From an uncultured Halorubrum sp. (GTDB lineage Archaea > Halobacteriota > Halobacteria > Halobacteriales > Haloferacaceae), in assembly GCF_937146585.1 (NCBI RefSeq), contig NZ_CAKZRO010000048.1, positions 1 to 42,609 on the forward strand: 42,609 bases of DNA, given 5' to 3'. The position numbers and the translations under genes are program-made. Under the pieces are notes generated by a model, which was not told where the DNA came from, ran no database searches, and saw nothing but the letters and a program-made list of their open reading frames with translations. This document shows, piece after piece, positions 1 through 8,606 of the stretch. Numbering within the stretch: position 1 is the stretch's first letter; every line of letters begins with the position of its first letter.

Positions 1-963
1 GGGGAGGAAGTTGCCCTTCCCCTCCTTCATGATCCGCTTGAACGCGCGGTCGACCGACTTGCGGTGGCCGTACATGCCGACGTCGCCCTGGAAGTCGACG
101 AAGTCGAGCCGCTCGGCCGTGCCGGAGTACTTCTCCATCGAGCGCCCGAGCAGGACCGGCTGGCGGCCGATCTCGCGGGCGTACTCGACGAGGGTCTTCA
201 CGCGGGCGATGTGCGAGGAGAACGTGGTGGCGATGATGCCCCCCGTGTAGTCCTCCATCGATTTCAGCGTGTCCTCGACGTGCTTTTTCGCGTACGACTC
301 GGAGGGCGTGCGGCCCTTCTGGCCGGCGTTCGTACAGTCCTCGATGTACGCGAGGACGCCCTCGTCCTGGCGGCCGATCTCGCGGAACCGCTCCATGTCG
401 ATCGGGTCACCGATGACGGGGTCGTGGTCCAGGCGCTTGTCGAGGCCGTAGACGACCGCGCCCTCCGGAGTGTGAATGACCGGGTTGATCGCGTCGATGA
501 TCGAGTGGGTGACGTTGACGAACTCCAGTTCGACCTGCTCGGAGTCGCCGATCGCCATCGACGCGCCGGGCTTCATCTTCACGAGGTCGTTGTCGACCTG
601 GAACTTGCCCTCGTCTTCGATCTGCTGGCGGACCAGCTCGATCGTGTACGGCGCGGAGACGATCGGCGCGTCGTAGCGGTGGGCGAGCTTCGGGATCCCC
701 GCGATGTGGTCGAGGTGGCCGTGGGTGGGGACGATCGCCTGGACGTCGCCCTCCAGTTCGCTCATGACCCGGTCGTCCGGGATTGCGCCCATGTCGATCA
801 GGTCGAGGCTGTGCATGCTCTCGGTCTCCACGTTGTCGTGGATGAGGACCTTACTGAGGTTCAGGCCCATGTCGAAGATGACGATGTCGTCGCCCGCGCG
901 AACCGCCGTCATCTGTCGACCGACCTCTTCGTAACCGCCGAGTGTCGCAATTTCGATTTCCAT
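1..963 (-). CDS. rnj: Archaeal RNase J (beta-CASP metallo-beta-lactamase ribonuclease), 3' part cut off by the window edge
   Basis: The start codon is the ATG at 963, giving [17 protein letters not shown], a typical archaeal RNase J beginning. The 321 visible codons run off the left edge in frame, so the beta-CASP C-terminal part and stop are missing. The metal-binding motif HGHLDH is at residues 81-86, followed by [12 protein letters not shown] second metal-ligand region is seen in VNVTHSI, and [13 protein letters not shown] follows. The family performs 5'-3' exoribonuclease decay and rRNA/mRNA processing in the cytoplasm. The gene is divergent from the lipoprotein pair at 1219, so it is probably first in its transcript. 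No TATA box lies within 30 nt of the start; the nearest good one on this strand is near 1128-1136, which implies a leader of about 140 nt. Family assignment is firm from motif and N-terminus. Confidence 0.93.
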   Translation of the reverse strand, partial: MEIEIATLGGYEEVGRQMTAVRAGDDIVIFDMGLNLSKVLIHDNVETESMHSLDLIDMGAIPDDRVMSELEGDVQAIVPTHGHLDHIAGIPKLAHRYDAPIVSAPYTIELVRQQIEDEGKFQVDNDLVKMKPGASMAIGDSEQVELEFVNVTHSIIDAINPVIHTPEGAVVYGLDKRLDHDPVIGDPIDMERFREIGRQDEGVLAYIEDCTNAGQKGRTPSESYAKKHVEDTLKSMEDYTGGIIATTFSSHIARVKTLVEYAREIGRQPVLLGRSMEKYSGTAERLDFVDFQGDVGMYGHRKSVDRAFKRIMKEGKGNFLP

Positions 964-978
964 AGTGTGTCCGTGTGT

Positions 979-1136
979 GACGCCGTGGTCGGCGTCGGTC
1001 ACTGAACCCCGCAAGGAGCCGTCGGCGCTACGTCCTACCGCGCGTCGTTGAAGGCCCCGCTACGGCCGAGTCGTCGCGACTCACCGTGTCCCGCGGGAGT
1101 GTGGTACATCGGCGTACTCTCGCCCACGTTAAAAAC
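979..1136 (-). promoter_or_regulatory. Hairpin-rich putative 5' leader and promoter of RNase J
   Basis: The intergenic stretch 964-1218 has no gene. On the minus strand a TATA-like GTTTTTAAC (1128-1136) would start RNA near 1105. Between there and the ATG are three perfect inverted repeats: TCCCGCGGGA (1089-1098), GAGTCG/CGACTC with a 3-nt loop (1068-1082), and GACGCCG/CGGCGTC with a 4-nt loop (979-996). The last ends 16 nt before the start codon. The same TATA is bidirectional and could also serve the rightward lipoprotein gene, although CGTTTCAC at about 1188-1195 is better placed for that gene. The regulatory role is inference. Confidence 0.35.
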
Positions 1137-1218
1137 TCCCGGGTTCGGCCCCGCGGCGCCGGTTCGCGTCCGAGCGGCTCCCACAAAGCGTTTCACGGCC
1201 TCGGACGAAGCGCCGACC

Positions 1219-1869
1219 ATGGCAGACGTTCCCCGCCGCCGAGCCCTCCTCGCGGCCGCGTCAGGGATCGCCGCCCTGGCCGGCTGCGCCGGCAGCGAGA
1301 CGGCGTCGAACAGCTTCCCGACCAGAGAACGGCCGATCGAGGACTACGAGCTCGAGAAGGCGCGCGACGAAGCGGGCGACGCGCTCGTCGCCGCGGGCGA
1401 CGCGCTCCCGTCGCCGTCCACCGACGAGCCGGCGCGACAGCGCCGAGGAGCGCGGCGAGTGCTGGTCGCGGACGACGACCTCGCGGAACTCACCTTCGCC
1501 GAGACGGACCCGGGCGAGGCGCTCCGGTCGTTCTGCGAGGCGACCGACTTCGACGCCGCGTCGGTGTACCTCCTCGCGATGCCCGTGATGGCCTGCCGAG
1601 AGATCCGGTTCCGGTCGGTGTCCGTCGAGCCGGACGACGCCGCCGAGGGCGACCTCCACCCCTACGCGCAGTTCTGTGAGGCGTACCGCCCGGCCGACGC
1701 GGCGTGCGCCCCCGACGAGTTCCACACCGTCGGGTTCGCGATCCGGCTGCCCGTCGCGGCCGACCGCTCGACCGGGAGCGGGCGCGGCATGAGCGGCTCC
1801 TGTCGGCGGCGGGGTCGGCCAGCGGTGTTCAACTCGTCGGCGACCGAGTCGGGGGGTGACGACACGTGA
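1219..1869 (+). CDS. Tat-exported haloarchaeal lipoprotein, unknown function
   Basis: The 216-residue protein begins MADVPRRRALLAAASG. The twin arginines, a short hydrophobic stretch and the lipobox LAGC (cysteine near residue 23) show a Tat-exported lipid-anchored protein on the outer face of the membrane. The mature part is acidic and contains several cysteines (FCEAT, MACRE, FCEAY, AACAPD, SGSCRRR) that could form disulfides or bind metal. I do not recognise a catalytic family. An upstream in-frame extension lacks the signal, so the ATG at 1219 is preferred; CGTTTCAC about 27 nt upstream may be its TATA element. The stop overlaps the GTG start of the next lipoprotein, so the two are probably co-transcribed and may act together. 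Confidence 0.75.
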   Translation: MADVPRRRALLAAASGIAALAGCAGSETASNSFPTRERPIEDYELEKARDEAGDALVAAGDALPSPSTDEPARQRRGARRVLVADDDLAELTFAETDPGEALRSFCEATDFDAASVYLLAMPVMACREIRFRSVSVEPDDAAEGDLHPYAQFCEAYRPADAACAPDEFHTVGFAIRLPVAADRSTGSGRGMSGSCRRRGRPAVFNSSATESGGDDT

Positions 1870-3158
1870 CCGCCGACTCCGGCTCCCGCCGCCGGTTCCT
1901 CGCCGGGATCGCGACGGCGGGCGCGGCGGCTCTCGGCGGCTGTTCGGCGCTCCCGTTCACCGGCGATGAGGAGCGTCCGGCGGCGCCCGCGTCGCTCCCG
2001 TCGGACGCCGTCGGATCGGTCGAGTGGCCGGCGTCCCCGTTCCCGGCGGCCGTCCCCGGGTCGCTCGCGGACGCCCACGAGACGCGGGCGCTCGAGATGC
2101 TCGCCGACGTGCCGGCCGACCCGGACGTCCCCAACGTCGCCGTCGCCGAGAGGATCGGGAACGACCGGGAGCGCGCGATGGAGCGGACGGACGCGGCCCC
2201 GCCCGACGGCTGGCCGGTCGACGCCCTCTCCGCGTGGCGGCGGCGGCGGGAGGACGCCGCGGCGGTCCGCGGCGCGCACCGCGCGGCTACCGGAACCGAC
2301 GATGGGACGGAGTTGGCCGCTCGCCGACGCGCGGTCCGCACCGACCGCAGTTCGCTCGCGGCCGACCTGACGTACCGCGCCGACTCCCCCGCGGAGGCGG
2401 TCGTGGCGTACGAGCCGGTCGAGTCGCTGCTCGCGCGGTGCGCGGCGCACGTCGAACCCAGTGTCGCGTACCCCGCGGACCCGGTCGCCGACCCGTTCCG
2501 GGCCGGCGAGGCGGTCGCCCGCGTCGAGCGCGCGCGAGCCGCCGCGAGCGACGCCGAAGGGCTCCGGGACGCGTTCCTCGGCGAGCGCGACGACCCGGCC
2601 CCGCAGTGGGCGTCGCTGGTCGCGGCCGCCGACGAACTGCGGGCCTCGGTGAGTCGGACGCGCGCGACCGTTCGCGAGCGGCAGGGCGGCGAGGACCCGC
2701 TCGACGGCGAGGACCTGAGCGGGACGGTCGCACAGGAGCTCGTCGCCACGAGCGAGAGCCGGGTCGAGTCGGCCGTCGACGACGTGGAACGGGCGGTCGA
2801 CGACGGCGACCACGCGACCGCGGTGGTCGAGGCCGGCACCGCGCTGGCCGAGGTCGACGCGTACCGGCGGATCGTCGACGAAATCCGCGACGGGAGACAC
2901 CGCGAAGTCCCCTCGGAGTCGTCCGTCCGGTCGGCCGCGGAGCGGGCGCGGACGGCGGTCGACGAGGCGAGCGCGGTCGACGATCCGCTGGCGGCGCGGC
3001 TCGTCCGCCCCGGGGTGGAGCTGTTCGGATACGTCGCCGACCGCGTCGGGGAGGGGTACGGCTCGGCCCGCCGGACGCAGGCGAGTCTGGTGTACGCCGC
3101 CCGCTACGCGAGCGCGGTTCCGGCGGCGACCGACTTCGTGCGCGAGCGGCTGGAGTGA
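1866..3158 (+). CDS. Second Tat lipoprotein, helical, unknown function
   Basis: The 430-residue protein starts at GTG 1866, which overlaps the TGA of the preceding gene as GTGA. The upstream GGGGGGTGA is a plausible Shine-Dalgarno and supports this start. The N-terminus SRRRFLAGIATAGAAALGGC has a twin-arginine motif and a lipobox cysteine near residue 26, so the protein should be Tat-exported and lipid-anchored. The rest is rich in Ala, Glu, Arg and Asp, apparently mostly alpha-helical, with long runs that could form coiled coils. No catalytic motif is evident. Strict overlap with the previous lipoprotein suggests a two-component envelope unit; its role is unknown. Confidence 0.78.
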   Translation: MTADSGSRRRFLAGIATAGAAALGGCSALPFTGDEERPAAPASLPSDAVGSVEWPASPFPAAVPGSLADAHETRALEMLADVPADPDVPNVAVAERIGNDRERAMERTDAAPPDGWPVDALSAWRRRREDAAAVRGAHRAATGTDDGTELAARRRAVRTDRSSLAADLTYRADSPAEAVVAYEPVESLLARCAAHVEPSVAYPADPVADPFRAGEAVARVERARAAASDAEGLRDAFLGERDDPAPQWASLVAAADELRASVSRTRATVRERQGGEDPLDGEDLSGTVAQELVATSESRVESAVDDVERAVDDGDHATAVVEAGTALAEVDAYRRIVDEIRDGRHREVPSESSVRSAAERARTAVDEASAVDDPLAARLVRPGVELFGYVADRVGEGYGSARRTQASLVYAARYASAVPAATDFVRERLE

Positions 3159-3206
3159 CGGCCGACTCGTCTCATATCGGGCGGGTCCGACGGCCGCGTC
3201 CCGGTA

Positions 3207-3216
3207 TTTTTATTAT
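3207..3216 (+). promoter_or_regulatory. TATA box of the lsm-rpl37e transcript
   Basis: TTTTTATTAT lies in otherwise G+C-rich sequence, centred about 29 nt before the lsm ATG. This is the spacing expected for a haloarchaeal leaderless transcript. It is one of the clearest TATA boxes in the window. Confidence 0.7.
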
Positions 3217-3239
3217 CGCGACGGGCGGCGGTACGGACA

Positions 3240-3482
3240 ATGAGTGGACGACCCCTCGACGTGCTCGAAGCGTCGCTCGAGGAGCCGGTGACGGTACACC
3301 TGAAGGACGGGACGACGTACTACGGCGTCCTCGGCGGGTACGACCAGCACATGAACGTGGTCATCGAGCCGGAGGACGACGTGGACGACCGCGTCGACGG
3401 CGACCTCGACGGGGAGTTCGCGGTCGCGATCGAAGACACAACGATTATACGCGGCGATAACGTCGTCACCATCAAAGCATGA
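3240..3482 (+). CDS. lsm: Sm-like (Lsm) RNA-binding protein
   Basis: The 80-residue protein has the Sm fold pattern. Sm1 is [20 protein letters not shown], followed by HMNVVIE, an acidic loop (residues about 44-58), then Sm2 [10 protein letters not shown]. Archaeal Lsm proteins form ring heptamers that bind U-rich RNA and small RNAs. The acidic loop is typical of halophilic forms. The ATG is 24 nt after the end of the TATA box at 3207-3216. The stop overlaps the start of rpl37e by ATGA. The lsm-rpl37e pair is widely conserved in archaea, which strengthens both calls. Confidence 0.95.
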   Translation: MSGRPLDVLEASLEEPVTVHLKDGTTYYGVLGGYDQHMNVVIEPEDDVDDRVDGDLDGEFAVAIEDTTIIRGDNVVTIKA

Positions 3483-3655
3483 CCGGCGCAGGTACGCCCT
3501 CTCAGGGAAAGAAGAACAAGACGGTCCACGTGAAGTGTCGACGTTGCGGTGAGAAGTCCTACCACGTCAAGAAGGAGCGCTGCTCCTCGTGCGGCTTCGG
3601 CGAGTCCGCCTCCCGGCGCGACTACGCCTGGCAGTCGAAGACCGGCGACAACTGA
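3479..3655 (+). CDS. rpl37e: Ribosomal protein L37e (eL37)
   Basis: The short ORF encodes 58 residues beginning [20 protein letters not shown]. Two CxxC pairs (CRRC and CSSC) form the zinc ribbon, followed by the basic/aromatic tail [12 protein letters not shown] that is typical of eL37. The protein is a component of the large ribosomal subunit that binds 23S rRNA. The start codon overlaps the lsm stop (ATGA), so translation of the two is probably coupled. Length is normal for the family. Confidence 0.96.
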   Translation: MTGAGTPSQGKKNKTVHVKCRRCGEKSYHVKKERCSSCGFGESASRRDYAWQSKTGDN

Positions 3656-3811
3656 CGACGCGGTTCTTCTCTTCGCCTCGTTTCCACCGCCGACCAGTCG
3701 CGGGGCTCCGCTCGGAGAGCATCAGCGACGCGTGACCCACGCGCGGTTTCGGTCCCCCGACCGCGCCGCCGCCGAGCCAACCGTTAAGCGGATCAGTCGC
3801 CGACCGGGGGT

Positions 3812-4849
3812 ATGGACCTCTCAGTCGTCGACCTCTCGCCGGTCCCCCGCGGCGGCACCGCGGCGGACGCGTTCGCGAACACGGTCGACGCCGCGCGCCA
3901 CGCCGAGCGACTGGGCTACGAGCGGTTCTGGGTCGCCGAACACCACGGCATGGGCGACCGGCTCGCCGGCACCACGCCAGAGGTGCTGCTCGGCCGGCTC
4001 GCGGGCGCGACCGGCTCGATCCGGATCGGCTCCGGCGCGGTGCTGTTGAACCACTACAGCCCGTTCAAAGTGGCCGAGTCGTTCGGCGTCCTCGACGGGC
4101 TGGCGCCCGGCCGCGTCGACCTCGGGATGGGCCGCGCGAACGGCTCGCCCGCGTCGGACCGCGCGCTCGGCACCGACCGCCGTGTCGAGGAGCCGAACGA
4201 GGACCACCGCGAGCGGATCGCCGCGGTGGTGAACCACCTCCGCGACGCCTACCCGCCGGAACACCAGTACGCCGACCTCACCGTGCCGGGGTCCGACGAG
4301 GGGCCGCCCGTTCCGTGGGTGCTCGGTTCCAGTCCGGCGAGCGGCGCGCTCGCCGGCGAACTGGGCCTGCGCTACTGCTTCGCGGGCTTCATCCGCCCCG
4401 GGTTCGGCGAGCGCGCGTTCGCCGAGTACCGCGAGGCGTTCGAGCCCGAGGCCGGCCCGGGCGGGCTCGACGAGCCGCGGGGGATGATCGCGGTCAACGC
4501 GGTCGCGGCCGAGACGGACGAGGCCGCGGCCCGGCGGCGCGCCCCCGCGGAGGCGACGTTCCGCCGGATGAAGCGCGGCGACCTCGGCGACGAGACGCCG
4601 ACCGAGGCGGAGGCGATCGACGAGCTGGGCGGCGCGCCGGACCCGACGCCGGCGACGCTGGACGACGACGAGTGGCCGCGGTCGATCTCCGGGAGCCCGG
4701 AGACGATTTCGGGGCTGCTGGAGCAGCTGGCCGACCGCGTCGGGGTCGACGAGGTGATGATCCAGCACACCGTGCCGGACCGCGAGGCCGCGCTCGACTC
4801 GCACGCGCTGCTCGCCGAGGCGATGGATCTGGAGCCGCGCGCCGACTGA
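3812..4849 (+). CDS. Luciferase-like (LLM class) flavin-dependent oxidoreductase
   Basis: The 345-residue protein starts MDLSVVDLSPVPRGG and shows the LLM TIM-barrel pattern. ERLGYERFWVAEHHGM is the usual signature near the N-terminus, followed by TGSIRIGSGAVLLNHYSPFKVAE, then LAPGRVDLGMGRANG and PWVLGSSPASG. Relatives use FMN or F420 to oxidise or hydroxylate varied substrates; the substrate cannot be read from the sequence. Residues 265-285 form an extra acidic Pro/Asp-rich stretch. A TTAAG element near 3783-3787 is about 27 nt before the ATG, which supports the start and a leaderless single-gene transcript. Confidence 0.88.
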   Translation: MDLSVVDLSPVPRGGTAADAFANTVDAARHAERLGYERFWVAEHHGMGDRLAGTTPEVLLGRLAGATGSIRIGSGAVLLNHYSPFKVAESFGVLDGLAPGRVDLGMGRANGSPASDRALGTDRRVEEPNEDHRERIAAVVNHLRDAYPPEHQYADLTVPGSDEGPPVPWVLGSSPASGALAGELGLRYCFAGFIRPGFGERAFAEYREAFEPEAGPGGLDEPRGMIAVNAVAAETDEAAARRRAPAEATFRRMKRGDLGDETPTEAEAIDELGGAPDPTPATLDDDEWPRSISGSPETISGLLEQLADRVGVDEVMIQHTVPDREAALDSHALLAEAMDLEPRAD

Positions 4850-4978
4850 CGCGCAGGCGATTGACACGCGGACGGCGAACCGTAGCGACCGACCGTCGAA
4901 GCGACGAGGAGTGACGGACGGCTCGCCTCGGTGCCGGTACGGACAGGCGTTTAGTCGTCGTGGGTAATAGCCGCACAC

Positions 4979-5602
4979 ATGTCCGACGACGAGCCGACGA
5001 GGCGACCCTCGCTCGAGGCGGTGACGGAGTGGAACGGCGGCATCAGCTGGATCGCGCATCCCGAGGAAGACGCGATGCGCGGGAGCCACGCGCTCGCGAC
5101 CGAGGGCGGCGTCTGGGTCGTCGACCCGCTCGACGCCGACGGGCTCGACGACCGGCTGAGCGACCTCGGCGAGGTCGCCGGCGTGGTCGTGACGCAGGAC
5201 CGGCACACGCGCGACGCCGAATCGATCGCGGCGCGCCACGACGTCGCGGTGTCCGTCCCGGGCTGGACGGACCTGACGCGAGAGAAACTCGACGGCGACC
5301 CGGAGCCGCTCGACGGTGAGCTCCCGGGGACGAACTACGAGGTCCACCGCCTCATCGACACGGACGAGTGGGAGGAGGCGGTCCTCGTCGACGAGGCCGG
5401 CGGCACCCTCGTCGTCATGGAGACGCTGGGCACCCTTCCGGGGTTCTGTGAGGGTGACGACGACGTCGGCGTCCACCCGGGGCTCGACGAGGCGCCGGAC
5501 GGCCTCGCCGACTACCGCCCGGAGCGAATCCTGGTCGGGCACGGCGAGAGCGTCTCCGAGGACGGCGCGGCGAAGCTGGCGGCGGCGCTCGACGCCGACT
5601 GA
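4979..5602 (+). CDS. Metallo-beta-lactamase fold protein with degenerate metal site
   Basis: The 207-residue protein follows the MBL order: a substrate-entry strand GGVWVVDPLD, then DLGEVAGVVVTQDRHTRDAES where the family has HxHxDH, then a late VLVGHGES equivalent to the VLPGHG loop. The HxHxDH histidines are replaced (TQDRHTRD), so the dinuclear zinc site seems lost and hydrolase activity is doubtful. Such degenerate relatives occur in haloarchaea, role unknown. A GTTTAG element near 4949-4955 is about 27 nt before the ATG. No operon partner is evident. Confidence 0.7.
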   Translation: MSDDEPTRRPSLEAVTEWNGGISWIAHPEEDAMRGSHALATEGGVWVVDPLDADGLDDRLSDLGEVAGVVVTQDRHTRDAESIAARHDVAVSVPGWTDLTREKLDGDPEPLDGELPGTNYEVHRLIDTDEWEEAVLVDEAGGTLVVMETLGTLPGFCEGDDDVGVHPGLDEAPDGLADYRPERILVGHGESVSEDGAAKLAAALDAD

Positions 5603-5740
5603 ACCGCCCCCGAGGACGAGTTCCGGTGGTGCCCCGGCGAGTTCCGGAGCCGCGAGACGTCGTTGCTCGGGGGCGTTCCGCCCGTTCCGTCTCGATGGAC
5701 GGGTCAATTGATTACCGTACGGTCCGTATCAGCGGTTCGT

Positions 5741-7150
5741 ATGGGGCAGGGATACGGGGTCGGGTTCCGATCGCTCACGACGGAAGTGACGGACCACCGT
5801 CCCCCGGTCGAGGGCGACATCCCGTCGTGGCTGTCGGGGACGCTCATTCGGAACGGTCCGGGGCTGTTCGACGTCGGCGGTGAGCGACTCGGGCACTGGT
5901 TCGACGGCCTCGCGATGCTTCGGCGATACGCGTTCGAGGACGGGACGCTGTCGTACTCGAATCGCTTCCTCCGCACGGACGCCTACGCGGACGCGATGGA
6001 CGGCTCCGTCTCCGGGCAGTTCGGGACCGACCGGACGGGCGTGGGGAAGATCGCGTCGTGGCTGCGGGCGCTCGGCCCGCCGGAGATCACGGACAACGCG
6101 AACGTTCACGTCGCCCGCCTCGACGGCGAGTACGTCGCGCTCACGGAGGCGCCGCGTCGGGTCGCGTTCGACCCCGCGACGCTCGAGACCCGAGGCGCGT
6201 TCGGCTTCGACGACGACCTCGGCGAACACGTCACCGCCGCGCACCTCGTGCGCGACCCCGAGACCGACGCGTGGTTCGGCTTCGTGACCGAGTTCGGTCG
6301 CACGCCCGAGTATCACGTCTACCGGCTCGACCCGGACCGCCGCGCCAGGGAACGGGTCGCGTCGATCGCGGCGGACGGTCCGGGGTACGTCCACGACTGT
6401 AGCATCACGACCGATCACGTCGTCCTCGTCGAGACGCCGCTCGTGATGCCGATCCGCCGCGCGCTGAGCCCGTTCTCCGAGGGCATCCTCGACGTCCTCG
6501 ACTGGCAGCCGGAGCGCGGCACGCGCGTCCTCGTCGTCGATCGCGAGACCGGCGACCTCGTCGCAGATCCCGCGCTCCCGCCCGTCTTCGCCTTCCACCA
6601 CGTCAACGCGTACGCGACGGGCGACGAGGTCGTCGTCGACCTCGTCGAGTTTCCCGACCCCGGCATCGTCGACGCGATGCGCCTCGACGCGCTCGACGAT
6701 GACCCCTCGGACGTCGACGTCCCCGACGGGCGCCCAGTCCGGTATCGGGTCGACCTGCGGTCCAACGGGGTCGACCGGTCGACCCTCCACCCGGTCGGCG
6801 TGGAGCTCCCCCGAGTCGCCCCCGACGTCGTCGGCCGCGAGTACCGGTACGCGTACGCGCAGGCGACGGACCGCGAGGGCGCGAACGGACTGGTGAAGCT
6901 CGACGTCGAGACCGGTCGGACGCGCGAGTGGTGGGAGGACGGCGTCTTCGTGGAGGAGCCGGTCCCCGTGCGGCGGCCGGACGCGACCGCCGAAGACGAC
7001 GGCGTCGTGGTCGCGCCGGCGCTCGACAGCCGCGCGGAGGAGACCCGCCTGCTCGTCTTCGACGCCGGGACGCTCGCACTCCTCGCCGACGCGTCGCTCC
7101 CCCACGCGGAGCCGTTCGGCTTCCACGGCCGGTTCTTCCGTGACAGTTGA
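5741..7150 (+). CDS. Carotenoid oxygenase (carotenoid cleavage dioxygenase / RPE65 family)
   Basis: The 469-residue protein matches the family in length and order. It opens with IPSWLSGTLIRNGPGLFDVG and HWFDGLAMLRRYAF, the classic CCD N-terminal signature. The iron ligands are probably the His in EHVTAAHLV, in GYVHDCSITTDH, in FAFHHVNAY, and in the C-terminal GFHGRFF. The enzyme cleaves a conjugated C=C bond with O2 and Fe(II). In a haloarchaeon it could make retinal for bacteriorhodopsin or trim C50/C40 carotenoids. The start at 5741 is chosen over an upstream in-frame ATG because TTGATTACC (about 5709-5717) sits 27-30 nt before it and the family motif begins soon after. It stands alone, convergent with the SDR gene. 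Confidence 0.9.
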   Translation: MGQGYGVGFRSLTTEVTDHRPPVEGDIPSWLSGTLIRNGPGLFDVGGERLGHWFDGLAMLRRYAFEDGTLSYSNRFLRTDAYADAMDGSVSGQFGTDRTGVGKIASWLRALGPPEITDNANVHVARLDGEYVALTEAPRRVAFDPATLETRGAFGFDDDLGEHVTAAHLVRDPETDAWFGFVTEFGRTPEYHVYRLDPDRRARERVASIAADGPGYVHDCSITTDHVVLVETPLVMPIRRALSPFSEGILDVLDWQPERGTRVLVVDRETGDLVADPALPPVFAFHHVNAYATGDEVVVDLVEFPDPGIVDAMRLDALDDDPSDVDVPDGRPVRYRVDLRSNGVDRSTLHPVGVELPRVAPDVVGREYRYAYAQATDREGANGLVKLDVETGRTREWWEDGVFVEEPVPVRRPDATAEDDGVVVAPALDSRAEETRLLVFDAGTLALLADASLPHAEPFGFHGRFFRDS

Positions 7151-7189
7151 GCGTCACCGCACCGTCCGTTGTCCGCTGTACCGACCCCG

Positions 7190-7909
7190 TTATATGAACT
7201 CGGAGTTCCGCGGCCCGTTCGTGACGTGGACCTCGAACGGCTGCGTGCCGACGTCGTCCCGTTCGACGAGGTGCCAGTACGTTTCCGCCATCTCGTCGGG
7301 GTCGAGGAACGTGTCGCCGTCCCGGTCCGGGGACCGTTCGCGAACCCCCGGCGAGTCGATCTGCCCGTCGATGACGACGTGAGCGACGTGAACGCCCTCC
7401 GGGCCGAACTCCTGCGCGATGTCCATCGCCATCCCGCGGGCCGCGAACTTCGCGGCCGTGAACCCGATCGCGCCGCCGAGGCTCCGCACCGACGAGGTGG
7501 CGCCGGTGAAGACGACCGTCCCGCCGCCCGTCTCGAGCATGTCGCCGACCGCCTCCTGCGAGCAGGCGAACGCGCCGCGGCCGTTCACCGCCCACGACTC
7601 CTCGAACTCCTCGACGCTCGTGTCCATGAGTCCCGTCCAGGAGGCGGCGCTCGCGTGGTTCACGAGGACGTCGACCGGCCCGAACGCCTCTCGGACCGTC
7701 TCGAACCCGTCCCGGATCTGCTCGACCGCCGTGAGGTCGGTCGGAACGGCGAGCCCCTCGCCCGGGTCCGGCAGGTCCGCGGCGAGGTCTTCGAGGTAGT
7801 CCGCCGAGCGAGCGAAGAGCGCCACCCGACAGCCCTCGGCGGCGAACTTTCTGGCGAGCGACTCGCCGAGTCCCGGACCGACGCCCGCGATGACCGCTGT
7901 TCGCGTCAT
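7190..7909 (-). CDS. Atypical short-chain dehydrogenase/reductase with Tyr-to-Phe change
   Basis: The 239-residue protein has a Rossmann start MTRTAVIAGVGPGLGESLAR, the structural motif VNHAS (NAG-like) and a Ser in GATSSVR (139-140). The usual catalytic YxxxK is F150-TAA-K154, so the tyrosine is replaced by phenylalanine. The later HVAHVVIDGQIDSP is found in a group of SDR relatives that also carry Phe here, so the change is probably real rather than a sequencing error. The oxidoreductase activity and substrate are uncertain. AATTTACAC near 7935-7941 on this strand lies about 28 nt before the ATG and supports the start at 7909. Confidence 0.85.
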   Translation of the reverse strand: MTRTAVIAGVGPGLGESLARKFAAEGCRVALFARSADYLEDLAADLPDPGEGLAVPTDLTAVEQIRDGFETVREAFGPVDVLVNHASAASWTGLMDTSVEEFEESWAVNGRGAFACSQEAVGDMLETGGGTVVFTGATSSVRSLGGAIGFTAAKFAARGMAMDIAQEFGPEGVHVAHVVIDGQIDSPGVRERSPDRDGDTFLDPDEMAETYWHLVERDDVGTQPFEVHVTNGPRNSEFI

Positions 7910-8018
7910 ACGTCGCGTACTCGGGCCTCCCGTGTAAATTGTGGCGACGGCGTGGGGTAGCTGTCCCCGCGTGCGATGCTGACATCGGCGGGGCGGACCG
8001 GTCGATGCGCACCGGACG

Positions 8019-8492
8019 TCAGCCGGACGTGCCGGTGCCGCTTCCGGCGGGCGCCCCCGACGGCCGGCGGTGAACCGGGGGTAAGACGTCGTCCTCGTCG
8101 ATCTCGTCCCAGTCGAAGGCGGGGACGAGGACGTCGAACTCGGGAGCGACGTCGACGGGGTCGATAGCGGTGACCGCCCCCTGGTCGGGGGCGACTCGAT
8201 GCGGTTCGGCGACGCGGAGCGTCGGCGGCGACGCGAGGCCGAGTCCCTGCGGTGGCTCGTACGCGAGTCCGTCCCCGGCCGTGAGGTAGATCTCGCGACG
8301 ACCGTAATCGAGGACGACCACTCGCTCCTCGCCGTCGGCCCGCCGCACGACCGCGTACAGCGTCTCGCGGGACCACGGACCGACCGGGTCGAGGTCCGCC
8401 GCGCGGGTGACGTGGACGTTGTGCCGCGAGCGCGGATCGAGGACGTCGTCGGGCCCCCCGAGCAGTTCCGGCCGGCCGCCGATCGAGCCCAT
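8019..8492 (-). CDS. Haloarchaeal protein of unknown function
   Basis: The 157-residue protein begins MGSIGGRPELLGGPDDVLDP. It is mainly beta-strand-like in appearance, with ETLYAVVRRADG, ERVVVLDYGRREIYL and an acidic C-terminal part FDWDEIDEDDVLPP followed by a Gly/Ser/Pro tail. I recognise no family motif and no membrane segment. The start at 8492 is preferred over an in-frame ATG eight codons upstream because a clear GATATATGG (about 8517-8525) is 27-30 nt away, as in other leaderless genes. It is separated from deoxyhypusine synthase by about 115 bases on one side and from the SDR gene on the other. Confidence 0.6.
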   Translation of the reverse strand: MGSIGGRPELLGGPDDVLDPRSRHNVHVTRAADLDPVGPWSRETLYAVVRRADGEERVVVLDYGRREIYLTAGDGLAYEPPQGLGLASPPTLRVAEPHRVAPDQGAVTAIDPVDVAPEFDVLVPAFDWDEIDEDDVLPPVHRRPSGAPAGSGTGTSG

Positions 8493-8606
8493 ACGCGCAC
8501 GTATCGGTGTCTTCACCCATATATCTCTCCCCGTATCGCGTGTGGCGTCCGGCCTCGCTCGTGGCCGAGATCGCCTGCGCGCTCGCCGGCGACCGGCGAC
8601 GCGACC

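Noticed and set aside
64..1005. Plus-strand 313-codon frame over RNase J
   Set aside because: It is an antisense shadow, made of repeated LAD/VRD-type stretches, with no start signal.
5708..5740. CCGTACGG palindrome before the carotenoid oxygenase start
   Set aside because: It is only 8 bp, common by chance at this G+C content, and has no second copy.
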